From contig NZ_JBQCCV010000249.1 of the NCBI RefSeq assembly GCF_051961875.1, positions 1 through 64,000 of the forward strand: a stretch of 64,000 nucleotides of DNA, written 5' to 3'. The first letter of the stretch is position 1, and every line of letters begins with the position of its first letter. The stretch comes from Intrasporangium_A sp051961875 (lineage in GTDB: Bacteria > Actinomycetota > Actinomycetes > Actinomycetales > Dermatophilaceae). The notes beneath the pieces were generated by a model. That model did no database searches and had not been told where the DNA came from. It was given only the letters and a program-made list of their open reading frames with translations. The translations under genes were made by a program, and so were the position numbers. Shown one piece after another: positions 24,641 through 34,022 of the stretch.

Positions 24641-27600
24641 ATGACCATCACCTCGTCCTCGACCCCCGCGGTCTCCTGCGCCCTCGACATCGGCGGCATG
24701 ACCTGTGCATCGTGCGTCGGTCGTGTCGAGAAGGCGCTGCGGCGGGTCCCCGGGATCACGTCCGCGGAGGTCAACCTCGCCACGGAGGTCGCTACCGTCA
24801 GCTACGACCCCGTTGCGGTCGACGTCTCCCAGCTGATCGACGCCGTCGAGCGGGCCGGCTACACCGGCTCCGTGCGAGCCACCCCGGAGACGTCCGGGCA
24901 GGGCCCCTCACCCGAGCGGCCGGGACCTCTCACCGACGCGGCACCGGAAGGGGACTCCCACCTCGCTGACCTGAAACGCAAGTGGCAGGTGGCCCTGACC
25001 ACCGGGCTCGCCCTGATGGCGGTCATGTACCTTCCGGTGCCGATCGACGCCATGGACTGGCTGATGCCGGCAATCCTCGTGGTCGCCACGGTCGTGCAGT
25101 TCTGGGCCGGCCGCCAGTTCTACGCGGCAGCGTGGGCAGCCGCGCGGCACCGGGCCACCAACATGAACACCCTCGTCGCCCTGGGCACCGGGATTGCCTA
25201 CGGGTACAGCGCGTTCGTCACACTGTGGCCGGGCGCGGCAGAGTCCTGGGGCCTACCGCTGCACGTGTACTTCGAGACCTCCCTGGTGATCATCGCGCTC
25301 GTCCTGCTCGGCCGCTGGCTCGAGGCCCGCGCCAAGAAGCGGACCGCCGCGGCGGTCACCGCCCTGCTGGGGCTCGCGCCAGCCACCGCCCGCGTCGTCG
25401 TGGACGGCGACGAGCGTGACGTTCCCCTCTCCGAGGTGACGGTCGGTGACGTGGTCCGGGTGCGTCCGGGCGAGAAGGTGCCTCTCGACGGCGTCGTCGT
25501 CGAGGGCAGGTCCAGCATCGACGAGTCGATGCTGACCGGTGAGCCGATGCCCGTCGGCAAGGCTCCCGGGGACGTGGTGATCGGGGCGACCCTGAACGGC
25601 ACGGGATCGCTGCTCGTCCGCGTCACCGCCGTGGGGGCCGACAGCACCCTCGCCCAGATCGTCCGCATGGTCGAGGACGCCCAGGGGTCGAAGGTGCCGA
25701 TGCAGCGGCTCGCCGACCGGATCTCGGCGATCTTCATTCCCGCCGTCCTCGTGGCGGCCGCACTGACCTTCACGGCCTGGGCCCTGTTCGGACCCGCCGA
25801 CACCCGCATGACGATGGCCATCAGCACGACGATCGCGGTGTTGATCATCGCGTGCCCCTGCGCCCTCGGCCTCGCCACTCCGACGGCCGTCATGGTCGGC
25901 ACGGGCAAGGCCGCAGAGCACGGCATCCTCATCGGTAACGGCGAGGCACTGGAACAGGCACAGCGGCTCACCGCCATCGTGCTCGACAAGACCGGCACCA
26001 TCACCACCGGCCGACCCGCTATGGCCGGCCTCATCCCCGTCGGCGGTTGGGAGCCGGATGAGCTGCTCGCGCTGGTCGCAGCCGCCGAGATCGGCAGCGA
26101 GCACCCGGTCGGCACGGCGATCGTGGCCGCGGCACGCGAACGGAACCTCCCAGTGCCGCAACCGGACCGGTTCGTCGCCGTCCCTGGCCACGGCATCGAC
26201 GCCACCGTGGGGGCCCGCCGCGTCCGCGTCGGCAACCGGGCCTGCATGGCCGCCGCGGACGTTGACATCTCGGCCCTGTCGGCCGCGGCCGAGGAAGCCT
26301 CCGGCCAGGGACAGACCCCGGTCTTCGTCGCGGTGGACGGCGAGCCGGCCGGCCTGGTGACCATCGCAGACACGGTGCGACCCGAGTCGGTGGAGGCGGT
26401 CCGACAGCTCACCGCGCTCGGGCTGGACGTCTGGATGCTCACCGGGGACACGGAGGCGACCGCCCGCGCGGTCGCCCGCCAGGTCGGCATCGACCACGTG
26501 ATCGCCGACGTGCTCCCTTCCCAGAAGGCCGAGGCAGTGCAGGCCCTGCAGGCCGCAGGCCAGGTCGTCGCGATGTGCGGTGATGGCATCAACGACGCGC
26601 CCGCCCTGGCCCAGGCCGACCTCGGCATCGCCGTCGGGACGGGCACGGACGTCGCCATCGCCGCCTCCGACGTGACGCTCATCAGCGGCGACCTGCGCGG
26701 CATCGTCGCCGCCATCGCCCTGTCACGCCGCACGGTCACCACGATCAAGCAGGGGCTGGCGTGGGCGTTCCTCTACAACGCCCTGCTCATCCCGGTCGCG
26801 GCCGGAGCCCTGTGGCCCGGCCACGGCATCCTGCTGGACCCCGTCCTCGCCTCGGCCGCGATGGCGATGAGCTCCGTCAGCGTCGTCACGAACGCGCTGC
26901 GGCTGCGCTCGTTCCGCAGGCCCTCGAGTACGGGCGAGATCTTGCACCCACCGCTCCGGCGCCGGCTCGGGCAGTACGCCTACCTGGCCGGCGTGGCCGT
27001 CACGGCGCTCGCGGTCGGTACCGCGTTCACGTGGGCGAGCCGGACCGAGACCGCCGAGCGGGGCATGAACGGCGTGCTCGCGTGGACGCAGCGTGCGGGG
27101 ATGCCGATGCGTCCGGCCATGAGCACGATGATGACCGCCGACATCGAGCCGATCGAGGCGTCGGAGGCGGGCGTCGACGTCGCCGTCACCATCCCTGCCA
27201 CGGCCAGGCCCGGCGTGCCGGTCCCCGTCACTGTCATCCTGACGGACGGCACCGGCGGCAGGGTCACCGACCTCTCCCGGAGCCATGAGGTCTGGATGCA
27301 CCTCATCGCGACCCGCGCCGATCTTGGCACCTTCGCGCACGTCCACCCCGAGCCCACCGGACGTCCGGGCGAGCTCGCGACGACCATCGTGTTCCCGACC
27401 AGTGGTGACTATGTCGTCAACACCGAGTTCCGCCGGCGTGGCGAGATGGGTGACCTGCACGACCGCGCCGTCGTTCACGTCGCCGGCCCCTCCCCCGCCC
27501 GGACCGTCCTGAGCGCGAGCACCCGCACCCGCGTCGTGGCCGGGGTGCAGGTCACTCTGGACGGTGAGATCCACGCGGGCGGAACGAGCGACCTGCACTT

Positions 27601-27922
27601 CCACCTCCGCGACGCTGCAACCGGTGCGCCGATCACGTCGTTGCAGCCTTACCTGGCCGCCGCCGGCCATGTCGTGATCATGCGAGCCGACGGGCAGATC
27701 TTCACCCACGCGCACGCCGACGTCCGGGACCAGGACGGCACCCCCGTCTTCGCCCTGCCCGGCCAGCGCTTCGGGCCCGACCTGACGGTGCACGCGGGCT
27801 TCCCGACGCCTGGGCTCTACCAGGTCTGGGGCCAGTTCCGACTCGACTCCGGCGAAGTCATCACCGTCCCGTTCACCGTCGACGCGCGGTGCACCCAACC
27901 GCTGTGCCCCGCCGCACAGTGA
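24641..27922 (+). CDS. copA: Copper-translocating P1B-type ATPase with fused C-terminal His-rich domain
   Basis: A 1093-residue P-type ATPase that exports Cu(I). Visible features are an N-terminal HMA domain with GMTCASC (19-25), TM metal motif CPC (405-407), phosphorylation motif DKTGT (449-453), the SEHP motif (486-489), TGD (601-603) and GDGIND (647-652). A normal CopA would end soon after residue 760. Here an extra hydrophobic helix (about 779-799) is followed by roughly 290 residues that should lie outside the membrane. They are rich in His/Met pairs (VWMHLIA, FAHVHPE, LHFHLRD, FTHAHAD) and end with RCTQPLCP. The extension resembles secreted YtkA-like copper-binding proteins usually encoded separately. 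Confidence 0.93.
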   Translation: MTITSSSTPAVSCALDIGGMTCASCVGRVEKALRRVPGITSAEVNLATEVATVSYDPVAVDVSQLIDAVERAGYTGSVRATPETSGQGPSPERPGPLTDAAPEGDSHLADLKRKWQVALTTGLALMAVMYLPVPIDAMDWLMPAILVVATVVQFWAGRQFYAAAWAAARHRATNMNTLVALGTGIAYGYSAFVTLWPGAAESWGLPLHVYFETSLVIIALVLLGRWLEARAKKRTAAAVTALLGLAPATARVVVDGDERDVPLSEVTVGDVVRVRPGEKVPLDGVVVEGRSSIDESMLTGEPMPVGKAPGDVVIGATLNGTGSLLVRVTAVGADSTLAQIVRMVEDAQGSKVPMQRLADRISAIFIPAVLVAAALTFTAWALFGPADTRMTMAISTTIAVLIIACPCALGLATPTAVMVGTGKAAEHGILIGNGEALEQAQRLTAIVLDKTGTITTGRPAMAGLIPVGGWEPDELLALVAAAEIGSEHPVGTAIVAAARERNLPVPQPDRFVAVPGHGIDATVGARRVRVGNRACMAAADVDISALSAAAEEASGQGQTPVFVAVDGEPAGLVTIADTVRPESVEAVRQLTALGLDVWMLTGDTEATARAVARQVGIDHVIADVLPSQKAEAVQALQAAGQVVAMCGDGINDAPALAQADLGIAVGTGTDVAIAASDVTLISGDLRGIVAAIALSRRTVTTIKQGLAWAFLYNALLIPVAAGALWPGHGILLDPVLASAAMAMSSVSVVTNALRLRSFRRPSSTGEILHPPLRRRLGQYAYLAGVAVTALAVGTAFTWASRTETAERGMNGVLAWTQRAGMPMRPAMSTMMTADIEPIEASEAGVDVAVTIPATARPGVPVPVTVILTDGTGGRVTDLSRSHEVWMHLIATRADLGTFAHVHPEPTGRPGELATTIVFPTSGDYVVNTEFRRRGEMGDLHDRAVVHVAGPSPARTVLSASTRTRVVAGVQVTLDGEIHAGGTSDLHFHLRDAATGAPITSLQPYLAAAGHVVIMRADGQIFTHAHADVRDQDGTPVFALPGQRFGPDLTVHAGFPTPGLYQVWGQFRLDSGEVITVPFTVDARCTQPLCPAAQ

Positions 27923-27954
27923 CCGTTGCGATCAAAAGGACCAGGAGACCAGCC

Positions 27955-28467
27955 ATGACCCCAGCAACAGCACCGACCCTCGAGGTCGTCGTCCGACGCG
28001 CCGCGCCCACCGATGCCGAGAGCGTGATGGAGATGGTCCGCGAGATCGCGGCCCACGAGGGGCAGTCGGAGCACGTGACCGTCACCAGCGCGCGGTGGGC
28101 GGACGTGCTCGCCCGACCCGACGTCATCGTCCTCCTCGCGAGCCGGGATGGTCGAGACCTCGGGTACGTGTCGGCGATCCGTCGCCTGCACCTGTGGAGC
28201 GACCGGGACGTCATCGCCCTCGACGACCTCTACGTCCGCGAGGAGGCCCGCAACGCGGGGGTCGGGCGGGCCCTCATGGCCACCCTGGCTTCGCGTCATG
28301 CCGAACCCGACCGGCTCAAGATCACCTGGGGCGTGGAGCCCGACAACCTGGCCGCGCAACGGTTCTACCAGCGCTTGGGCGCGGGCCTCAGACACAAGGT
28401 CGTCGCCGGTTGGGACCCAACCGGCTACGCCGACGTGGTCCGGAGCGGCGCCGCGCAGGGGCACTGA
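27955..28467 (+). CDS. GNAT-family N-acetyltransferase
   Basis: A 170-residue acetyltransferase. The acetyl-CoA segment reads LYVREEARNAGVGRALMATL and the C-terminal NLAAQRFYQRLGAG is typical. ATG 27955 was chosen for the AGGAG 8 nt upstream. It begins 32 bp after the copper ATPase and is probably the last gene of that unit. The acceptor is unknown. It is the last gene before the left direct repeat that bounds the putative island. Confidence 0.88.
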   Translation: MTPATAPTLEVVVRRAAPTDAESVMEMVREIAAHEGQSEHVTVTSARWADVLARPDVIVLLASRDGRDLGYVSAIRRLHLWSDRDVIALDDLYVREEARNAGVGRALMATLASRHAEPDRLKITWGVEPDNLAAQRFYQRLGAGLRHKVVAGWDPTGYADVVRSGAAQGH

Positions 28468-28491
28468 TCGGCTGGTCGCGCCTCCCCCGTC

Positions 28492-28565
28492 CGGAAACGC
28501 ACGTGGCCCCCACACTGAGTGTGGGGGGGCCGCGTGGCGCTGCGACGCGATTGGTAGCGGGGGCA
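28492..28565. repeat. Left direct repeat: tRNA-fMet 3' end plus terminator (putative att site)
   Basis: A 74-bp sequence nearly identical to 50698-50769, in the same orientation. Differences are two substitutions and a 2-bp G insertion. It includes a degenerate copy of the tRNA terminator hairpin and the last bases of the tRNA (TGGTAGCGGGGGCA). Weaker identity (TTTGAACC) continues to about 28577. The rest of the tRNA is absent, so this copy is not a functional gene. Confidence 0.85.
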
Positions 28566-29137
28566 CTGTTTGAACCCTTGAACTTCGGCGTCACGGGGCT
28601 CATTCAGCTTTCATCATGCACAATCGCTACCCCCCGTTACCTCCTCCTGGAGCCGCAGCCCGTCGAGTTGCTCGCCCTATCGCCCTATCGCGCGGGTGCG
28701 GAAACGGATCGGCGCACCGGTGGGGGTCGTGACTCTGCTGGGCGGCCGCGCGCTGCTGTCGCATCGTCGCGGATCAGGTCGGCGCGCGCCTGAAGGCGGC
28801 CAGCTACCACCGCTCGACTCGCTGGCCGGGTCGAAGGCGAGCCTGCGACGCCTCGCCCGTGCCTACCGAACTCCACCGTGGTGTGAGCAGGCTCCCTGCT
28901 TGCCGCCCGCACGGGAGAGGGAGCCGTCTGCGCATGTGACCGCGTATCCGCCCGGACCTACGGTGGGCGGAGCCCATGTAAATGCGGGGGATTCGCTCAC
29001 GGGTGGGAGGTTGGTGCGTAACCCTGCCACTGGACCCGCCGGTCACCATGGCGGCTGTGCCGTGCTCGGGGCCCCCCATTCAAGAAGTTCACCACCTGCA
29101 TAGGAACGTCTTTAAGCGTTGGGGTCTGGCGTTGGGA

Positions 29138-29191
29138 ACGTCCTCCTGATGCGCTTGTCGGGCTTGGTTTCCCATCGCAGAAGGAGGACGT
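29138..29191 (+). promoter_or_regulatory. Hairpin sequestering the transposase ribosome-binding site
   Basis: ACGTCCTCCT (29138-29147) pairs perfectly with AGGAGGACGT (29182-29191). A 2x2 mismatch and then TGCG/CGCA extend the stem. The right arm contains AAGGAGG (29181-29187), the Shine-Dalgarno of the transposase, whose ATG is at 29194. Folding would block translation. Confidence 0.65.
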
Positions 29192-29193
29192 CC

Positions 29194-30543
29194 ATGTCTC
29201 ACGGTAGTGGGGTCTCGCGGGGAGATCGGAACCGGAACGCACGGCTGGCTCGGCTGCGCGCGGCGGTGCCGGTCACGAACGCGATCGTCGGGATCGATCT
29301 GGCCGATCGCAAGCAGATGCTCGTGGTGTGCGACCACGACTCGCGGGTGCTGGCCCGGCGCACGTTCCGGTGCAAGGCCTGGGACCTGGGGGCCGCGCTG
29401 GACTGGGCCGTCGGGCGTGCCAGCGGCAACGGGTTCGCTGGGGTGACGGTCGCGTGCGAGCCGACCGGGCACCGGTGGCGCATCCTGGGCCAGCTGGCGG
29501 CCGACCGCGCGATGAGCTTCGTGTGCGTGCAGCCGACGCTCTCCTCGTGGGCACGCAAGAGCGAGGACCTGACGTTCGACAAGACCGACGACAAGGACGC
29601 GGTCCTGATCGCCCGGCTGACGGCGCAGCTGCGCTGCTACCTGCCCGAACCGGTCGACGAGACGTGGGGCCGGCTGCGGCACCTGGGTGCCCGCCGGGAA
29701 CAGCTGCTGGACGAGCATGTGGCGTGCGTGCAGCAGCTGCGCGACCTGCTCGAATGTGTCTGGCCCGCCGTCCTGTCCGCGGCCGCGCACCCGTTCAAGT
29801 CCGTCACCTGGGTCGCGGCGCTGACCGTGGTGCTGCGCCGCGACGGTGGCGACCTGTCTCGCACCCGGCGCCTCGGGGCGGCCCGGTTCGAGCGCCGGGT
29901 CCACGCCGAAGTGACCCGGCGCGGCAAGGCCCGGCCGTGCCTGCGGATCGTGCGGCAGGTGTTCGCGGCCGCCTCCAGTAGCGCGGGCGTCCTCGAGCAC
30001 CGGCGCGGCGCGCTGGAACGCGCCGAGTGGGTCCTGGACGACTGTGACACCGCCCGCGCCCAGCAGGCCGAGGTCGAGGCCCGGATGGTGGCCGTGCTGA
30101 ACGAGCTGGAGCTGACCGACCTGGTCACCACCATCCCCGGCCTATCCGCGGTCGGCGCCGCGGCGATCCTGGCCCAGACCGGAGACCTGTCCCGGTTCAC
30201 CTCCGCCCGTGCCGTGGTCAAGCACGCCGGCCTCGCCCCCCGCGAGCGGATGTCCGGCACGTTCACCGGCAAGGCCCGGCTCACCGGCGCGGGTCGTCCG
30301 CCGCTGCGCACCGCGGCCTGGCGGGCGGTATGGGGATGCCTGCAAACGAACAAGGTCTACGCCGCCCGCTACCGGCACCTGACCACCCGGGAGAAGAACA
30401 AACTCAAGCCGACCCAGGCACAGACCATCATCGCCGCCGCGATCCTGCGTCAGCTGCACGCCGTCGTCGTGCACCGCCAAGCCTGGGACGCGGCCCTGGC
30501 CACCGGGCACACCACGAGCCAGGGGCCGCTCATGGTTGCCTGA
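29194..30543 (+). CDS. IS110-family transposase (bridge-RNA-guided recombinase)
   Basis: A 449-residue IS110 recombinase. The RuvC-like DEDD domain shows D35 (VGIDLAD), E89 (CEPTGH) and D132/D135 (KTDDKDA). The C-terminal Tnp domain has the helix-hairpin-helix TIPGLSAVGAAAILAQTG and the serine-containing GLAPRERMSGTF, with S354 the likely nucleophile. A coiled region lies between them (about 150-300). The gene appears intact. Its position inside the tRNA-bounded segment suggests it arrived with, or inserted into, the island. Confidence 0.93.
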   Translation: MSHGSGVSRGDRNRNARLARLRAAVPVTNAIVGIDLADRKQMLVVCDHDSRVLARRTFRCKAWDLGAALDWAVGRASGNGFAGVTVACEPTGHRWRILGQLAADRAMSFVCVQPTLSSWARKSEDLTFDKTDDKDAVLIARLTAQLRCYLPEPVDETWGRLRHLGARREQLLDEHVACVQQLRDLLECVWPAVLSAAAHPFKSVTWVAALTVVLRRDGGDLSRTRRLGAARFERRVHAEVTRRGKARPCLRIVRQVFAAASSSAGVLEHRRGALERAEWVLDDCDTARAQQAEVEARMVAVLNELELTDLVTTIPGLSAVGAAAILAQTGDLSRFTSARAVVKHAGLAPRERMSGTFTGKARLTGAGRPPLRTAAWRAVWGCLQTNKVYAARYRHLTTREKNKLKPTQAQTIIAAAILRQLHAVVVHRQAWDAALATGHTTSQGPLMVA

Positions 30544-30790
30544 CACCGCTCCTCGCGCGAGGCATGCGCGCGTCACCAGCAGGGCCGGGGCGAGCCTTCC
30601 GCGGCATTGAGAACCACCACCGGTATCTCGTCGCTCATCACGGGCCGCCCCGGCCCGTCGTCACCAAACCCGATCACACGCTGTCGAGCCACCAAGCTCC
30701 ATTACCGCTATGCAGGGACGACGACGGGCCACCGGCACCCCGGTCCCCTTGACGTACAACGCCTCACGCTGATGAGCGGGTGACTTCTGT

Positions 30791-32026
30791 TCAACCCAAC
30801 TCAGGAGAGGCTGCGCCTCCGTGGTGGACTACTCGTCCGGCCTGGATGACCGTCCGTTCCGCGCACGGCGACCACAGGCACTCGCCGTCCTCGAACGGGT
30901 TGCCTTGTAGGACCAGCAGATCCGCGACACCACCTGCCATGACCCGGCCGAGGTCGGGCCGGCCGATGAGGCGTGCGTTGCGGGAGGTGGCCGAGCGCAG
31001 CAGTTCGAGCATTCCGGTCACCTCCGCCTGCAGCCGCAGCCCGTTGAGCTGCTCTGCCTCCAGCACACCCATCAGGTCGGTGCCGAACCCGATCGGCACG
31101 CCTGCCGCGGCCGCGATCTCGATCGCCTCGCGCCCGGCCTCGAGCACCTCCTGGTTCTTCTCCCGGGAAACCTTGGCCATCCCCAGCTCCTCGCCACGCC
31201 GGTTCATCGCCTCGTAGCAGGCGAGCGTCGGCACCAGGAACGCGTCATGCTCGACCATCGCTGCGGCCGACGACGCGTCCAGCAGGTTGCCGTGCTCGAT
31301 CGAGCGCACCCCGTTGCGGACGGAGTGCATGATCGCCTCGGGCGAGTACGCGTGTGCCGCGACGTAGCTGCCGCGACGGGTCGCCTCGTCGGTGACCGCG
31401 CGGATCTCCTCCGCTGAGTACTGCGGGATCCGGATGGGGTCGGTCAGCGAGATCACGCCTCCGGAGGCCATGATCTTGATCGCGTGGGCACCCTGCCGGA
31501 ACCGCTCGCGGACCGCGACCCTCAGGGGGTCGATGCCGTCGACGACCTCGACGTTGCGTCCGTCGCAGGGACAGCTGTGCCAGTGCTGGGGACGGCCGTC
31601 TCCGTGCCCACCGGTCTGGCTCAGTGCGGCGCCCGTGAACAGGTAGCGCGGTGAGGTGAGCCAGCCCTCACGGATCGCGCGGGCGATGCCGGCGTCTCCG
31701 CCGGCGACGTCGCGGATCGTTGTGAAGCCTCGCCGCAGGGCGCTGCGCAGCCTGGTGCCGGCTACGAGTGCGACGTAGCTGAGGTGGTTGGCCTCCGTGT
31801 CGAGCATGTCGAGGCTGATGCCGTAGGGGTGGCAGTGAGCGTCGATGAGTCCGGGAAGAACCATGCCGCCGTGGGCGTCGACGATCTTGTCAGTTGGCCT
31901 GGCCGCAGCGCCGATGCTCTCGATGTGGCCGTCCCGGATGACGACCGGCCCGTCGAGCAGCTCGGCGGACTCGCCGTCGAAGATTCCCGCGTTGATGATG
32001 GCGAGTCCACGAGAGTCGGCGCTCAT
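30791..32026 (-). CDS. Amidohydrolase-superfamily metal-dependent hydrolase (prolidase/imidazolonepropionase-like)
   Basis: A 411-residue TIM-barrel amidohydrolase. The first metal pair is in GLIDAHCHPYG, the bridging-lysine region in AHAIKIMASGGV, histidines in YVAAHAYS and SIEHGN, and the last aspartate in GFGTDLMG. This order matches the Sgx9260/Xaa-Pro-dipeptidase-like branch that cleaves N-acyl or dipeptide bonds. Its ATG overlaps the stop of the DppF-like gene by 4 bp, making it the last gene of the peptide-uptake operon. It probably hydrolyses an imported peptide or amide; the exact substrate is inferred only from context. Confidence 0.87.
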   Translation of the reverse strand: MSADSRGLAIINAGIFDGESAELLDGPVVIRDGHIESIGAAARPTDKIVDAHGGMVLPGLIDAHCHPYGISLDMLDTEANHLSYVALVAGTRLRSALRRGFTTIRDVAGGDAGIARAIREGWLTSPRYLFTGAALSQTGGHGDGRPQHWHSCPCDGRNVEVVDGIDPLRVAVRERFRQGAHAIKIMASGGVISLTDPIRIPQYSAEEIRAVTDEATRRGSYVAAHAYSPEAIMHSVRNGVRSIEHGNLLDASSAAAMVEHDAFLVPTLACYEAMNRRGEELGMAKVSREKNQEVLEAGREAIEIAAAAGVPIGFGTDLMGVLEAEQLNGLRLQAEVTGMLELLRSATSRNARLIGRPDLGRVMAGGVADLLVLQGNPFEDGECLWSPCAERTVIQAGRVVHHGGAASPELG

Positions 32027-33024
32027 TCCTCGGACCCGGCCAGGTGGACGCGGATGCAGGCGGCGCGGTGGCTGGGCCCGACGGGTTCTAGCGGTGGCCG
32101 GGACGAGGCGCATGCCTCGACGGCACGCCAACACCGGGTGCGGAAGGTGCACCCGGTCGGCGGGTTCGCGGGGCTCGGTACCTCGCCGGCCAGGACGATG
32201 CGGCGCGATTCGTCCCGGCGGCTGGGGTCGGCGACCGGGGCGGAGGACAGTAACGCCTGCGTGTAGGGGTGCTTCGGGTTCTCGTAGACCGCCTCGGTCG
32301 GTCCCTGCTCGACGACGCGTCCGAGGTACATGACGGCGACGCGGTCGGCGATGCTGCGGACCACGGCGAGGTCGTGCGAGATGAAGACGTATGAGAGCCC
32401 GAGCCGTTCGCGTAGGTCGCGGAACAGTTCGAGGATCTGGCCCTGGACCGAGACGTCGAGGGCGGAGAGCGGCTCGTCGCAGACAAGCACTTCGGGCTCG
32501 ACGGCGAGGGCGCGGGCGATGCAGATTCGTTGGCGCTGCCCGCCGGAGAACTCGTGGGGGTAGCGGTGGCGGTGGGACGCGTTCAGCCCGACCATCTCGA
32601 GGAGCTCGACGACCCGCTCGGTGCGGTGTGAAGTTGGCACGAGGTCGCTGTGGATCTGGAGCGGTTCCCGCAGGATCGCATCGACCGTCATCCGGGGGTT
32701 GAGGGCCGAGTAGGGGTCTTGCAGCACGATCTGGATCCGTCGACGGAGCCGCCGGTCTGCCTTGGAGCCGGTTCCCCATTGGGCGTGGCCGACCGAGATG
32801 ATGCCGCTCGTGAGGGGCTCGAGGTTGGTCAGGAGCGAGGCGAGGGTGCTCTTTCCGCAGCCGGACTCGCCGACGAGGGCGAGGCACTCCCCCGTTCGCA
32901 GCTCGATGTCGACGCCGTCGACGGCCTTGATGGCGAGTCTGCGGCCGCGGATGCCCGGTTCGCGGGCGGGGTAGTGCTTGACGAGGCCGGTGCCCTTCAC
33001 GAGCACGTCAGTTGGCGTCGACAT
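32023..33024 (-). CDS. Peptide ABC transporter ATP-binding protein (DppF/OppF-like)
   Basis: A 333-residue ATPase. It has Walker A GESGCGKST, Q-loop LQDPYSALNPRMTV, signature FSGGQRQRICIARAL and Walker B LVCDEPLSALD. The C-terminal oligopeptide-ABC extension (oligo_HPY) is seen as HPYTQALLSSAPV and a Cys-bearing CTFRTRCWRAVEAC segment that in OppD/F homologues can hold an iron-sulfur cluster. It overlaps the DppD-like gene by 17 bp. Confidence 0.93.
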   Translation of the reverse strand: MSTPTDVLVKGTGLVKHYPAREPGIRGRRLAIKAVDGVDIELRTGECLALVGESGCGKSTLASLLTNLEPLTSGIISVGHAQWGTGSKADRRLRRRIQIVLQDPYSALNPRMTVDAILREPLQIHSDLVPTSHRTERVVELLEMVGLNASHRHRYPHEFSGGQRQRICIARALAVEPEVLVCDEPLSALDVSVQGQILELFRDLRERLGLSYVFISHDLAVVRSIADRVAVMYLGRVVEQGPTEAVYENPKHPYTQALLSSAPVADPSRRDESRRIVLAGEVPSPANPPTGCTFRTRCWRAVEACASSRPPLEPVGPSHRAACIRVHLAGSEE

Positions 33025-34018
33025 GAAGCAGCTCCTCCACTCTGAGGCAGGCGGCCTGCCGGTCGGGGGTCTGGTGCTCGAGCACTGGACGGGTGTTTCG
33101 ACACTCGGGCACCACGACCGGGCAGCGTGGGGCGAAGAGGCAGCCGGCCGGTCGGTGGGCAGGGTCGGGCAGCCCGCCGGGGATGGGCGTACGGGCACCG
33201 GCCTGGTCGATGCGAGGTACTGAGGCGAGCAGGGCCCGCGTGTAGGGGTGGTTCGGCGAGGTGAGCACGTCCTCGGCGGGTCCGCTCTCCATGACTGAGC
33301 CGGCGTACATGACGACGATGTGGTCGGCGATCTCGGCTGCGACACCAACGTCATGGGTGATGAATAGCAGGCCGGTGCCGGCGTCCGTCAGTCGCCGGAA
33401 CAGCTGGAGGATCCCGGACTGGACGGTGACGTCGAGCGCGGTGGTCGGCTCGTCGGCGATGAGCAGTTGGGGGTCGAGGGCGAGCGCCATGGCGATGACG
33501 ATGCGCTGGCGCATGCCACCGGAGATCTGGTGCGGGTAATCCCTGGCTCGTCTCTCTGGGTCGGGGATCGCAACGTCGCGCATGAGTTCAACCGCTCGGG
33601 CCCAGGCTTGGTGGCGGCCGAGCCCACGGTGGACGCGGAACATCTCTGCGATCTGAGCTCCCACTCGCTGGACGGGGTTGAGCGCGCTGAGTGAGTCCTG
33701 GAAGACCATTGCCATCTGCTCGCCCCGGGCGCGCCGCATCGCGGCGTTGTTGCCGAGCAGGCTGAGCCCGGAGAGGCGGATCGTCCCTGAGGTGATGTGG
33801 GCGGTCGGTTCGAGCAGGCCCATGGCGGCCTTGGCCGTGACGCTCTTGCCCGAGCCGGACTCGCCGAGTACGACGACGCATTCGCCGGGGTTCACGCTGA
33901 GGGTGAGGCCGTCGACCGCGGGGACGCGTCTGCCGCCGCGGGCACGGAACTCGACTGCAAGGTCGTCGATCTCGAGAAGGGCGGGCGCTGTGGTGGGCCC
34001 CTGGGGTGCTGTGGTCAT
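33008..34018 (-). CDS. Peptide ABC transporter ATP-binding protein (DppD/OppD-like)
   Basis: A 336-residue ATPase with Walker A GESGSGKS, signature ISGGMRQRIVIAMAL and Walker B LIADEPTTALD. The C-terminal HPYTRALLASVPR and the cysteine-bearing CLFAPRCPVVVPEC are the oligopeptide-transporter extension. It partners the DppF-like ATPase to energise the two permeases upstream. The gap to the DppC-like gene is 4 bp. Confidence 0.93.
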   Translation of the reverse strand: MTTAPQGPTTAPALLEIDDLAVEFRARGGRRVPAVDGLTLSVNPGECVVVLGESGSGKSVTAKAAMGLLEPTAHITSGTIRLSGLSLLGNNAAMRRARGEQMAMVFQDSLSALNPVQRVGAQIAEMFRVHRGLGRHQAWARAVELMRDVAIPDPERRARDYPHQISGGMRQRIVIAMALALDPQLLIADEPTTALDVTVQSGILQLFRRLTDAGTGLLFITHDVGVAAEIADHIVVMYAGSVMESGPAEDVLTSPNHPYTRALLASVPRIDQAGARTPIPGGLPDPAHRPAGCLFAPRCPVVVPECRNTRPVLEHQTPDRQAACLRVEELLHVDAN

Positions 34019-34022
34019 GGCG

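Larger units (their letters stand above)
28468..29193. other. Non-coding stretch: left island boundary and IS110 upstream region
   Basis: About 725 bp without a convincing gene. It holds the left direct repeat (28492-28565), then about 500 bp with no ribosome-binding site plus coding-pattern combination I trust. The final part is the leader of the IS110 transposase: two copies of GCGTTGGG at 29116 and 29129 and a hairpin at 29138-29191. IS110 elements carry their bridge RNA in such a flank, so an RNA gene may lie here, but I could not fold it. Confidence 0.55.
29101..30660 (+). mobile_element. IS110-family insertion sequence (ends approximate)
   Basis: The DEDD transposase gene with its flanks. 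IS110 elements have no obvious terminal inverted repeats and make no target duplication, so the ends cannot be set from one copy. The listed span covers the leader with the hairpin at 29138-29191 and a downstream 7-bp hairpin at 30640-30658. The true left end may lie further left if the bridge RNA is upstream of the gene. Confidence 0.6.

Noticed and set aside
28551..28577. Second tRNA gene at the left repeat
   Set aside because: Only the 3' terminal bases are present; no anticodon or D arm. It is a repeat, not a gene.
28566..29100. Several 60-130-codon frames on both strands after the left repeat
   Set aside because: None has both a ribosome-binding site and recognisable domain, and third positions are not consistent with a gene. 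I looked for an integrase remnant and did not see one.
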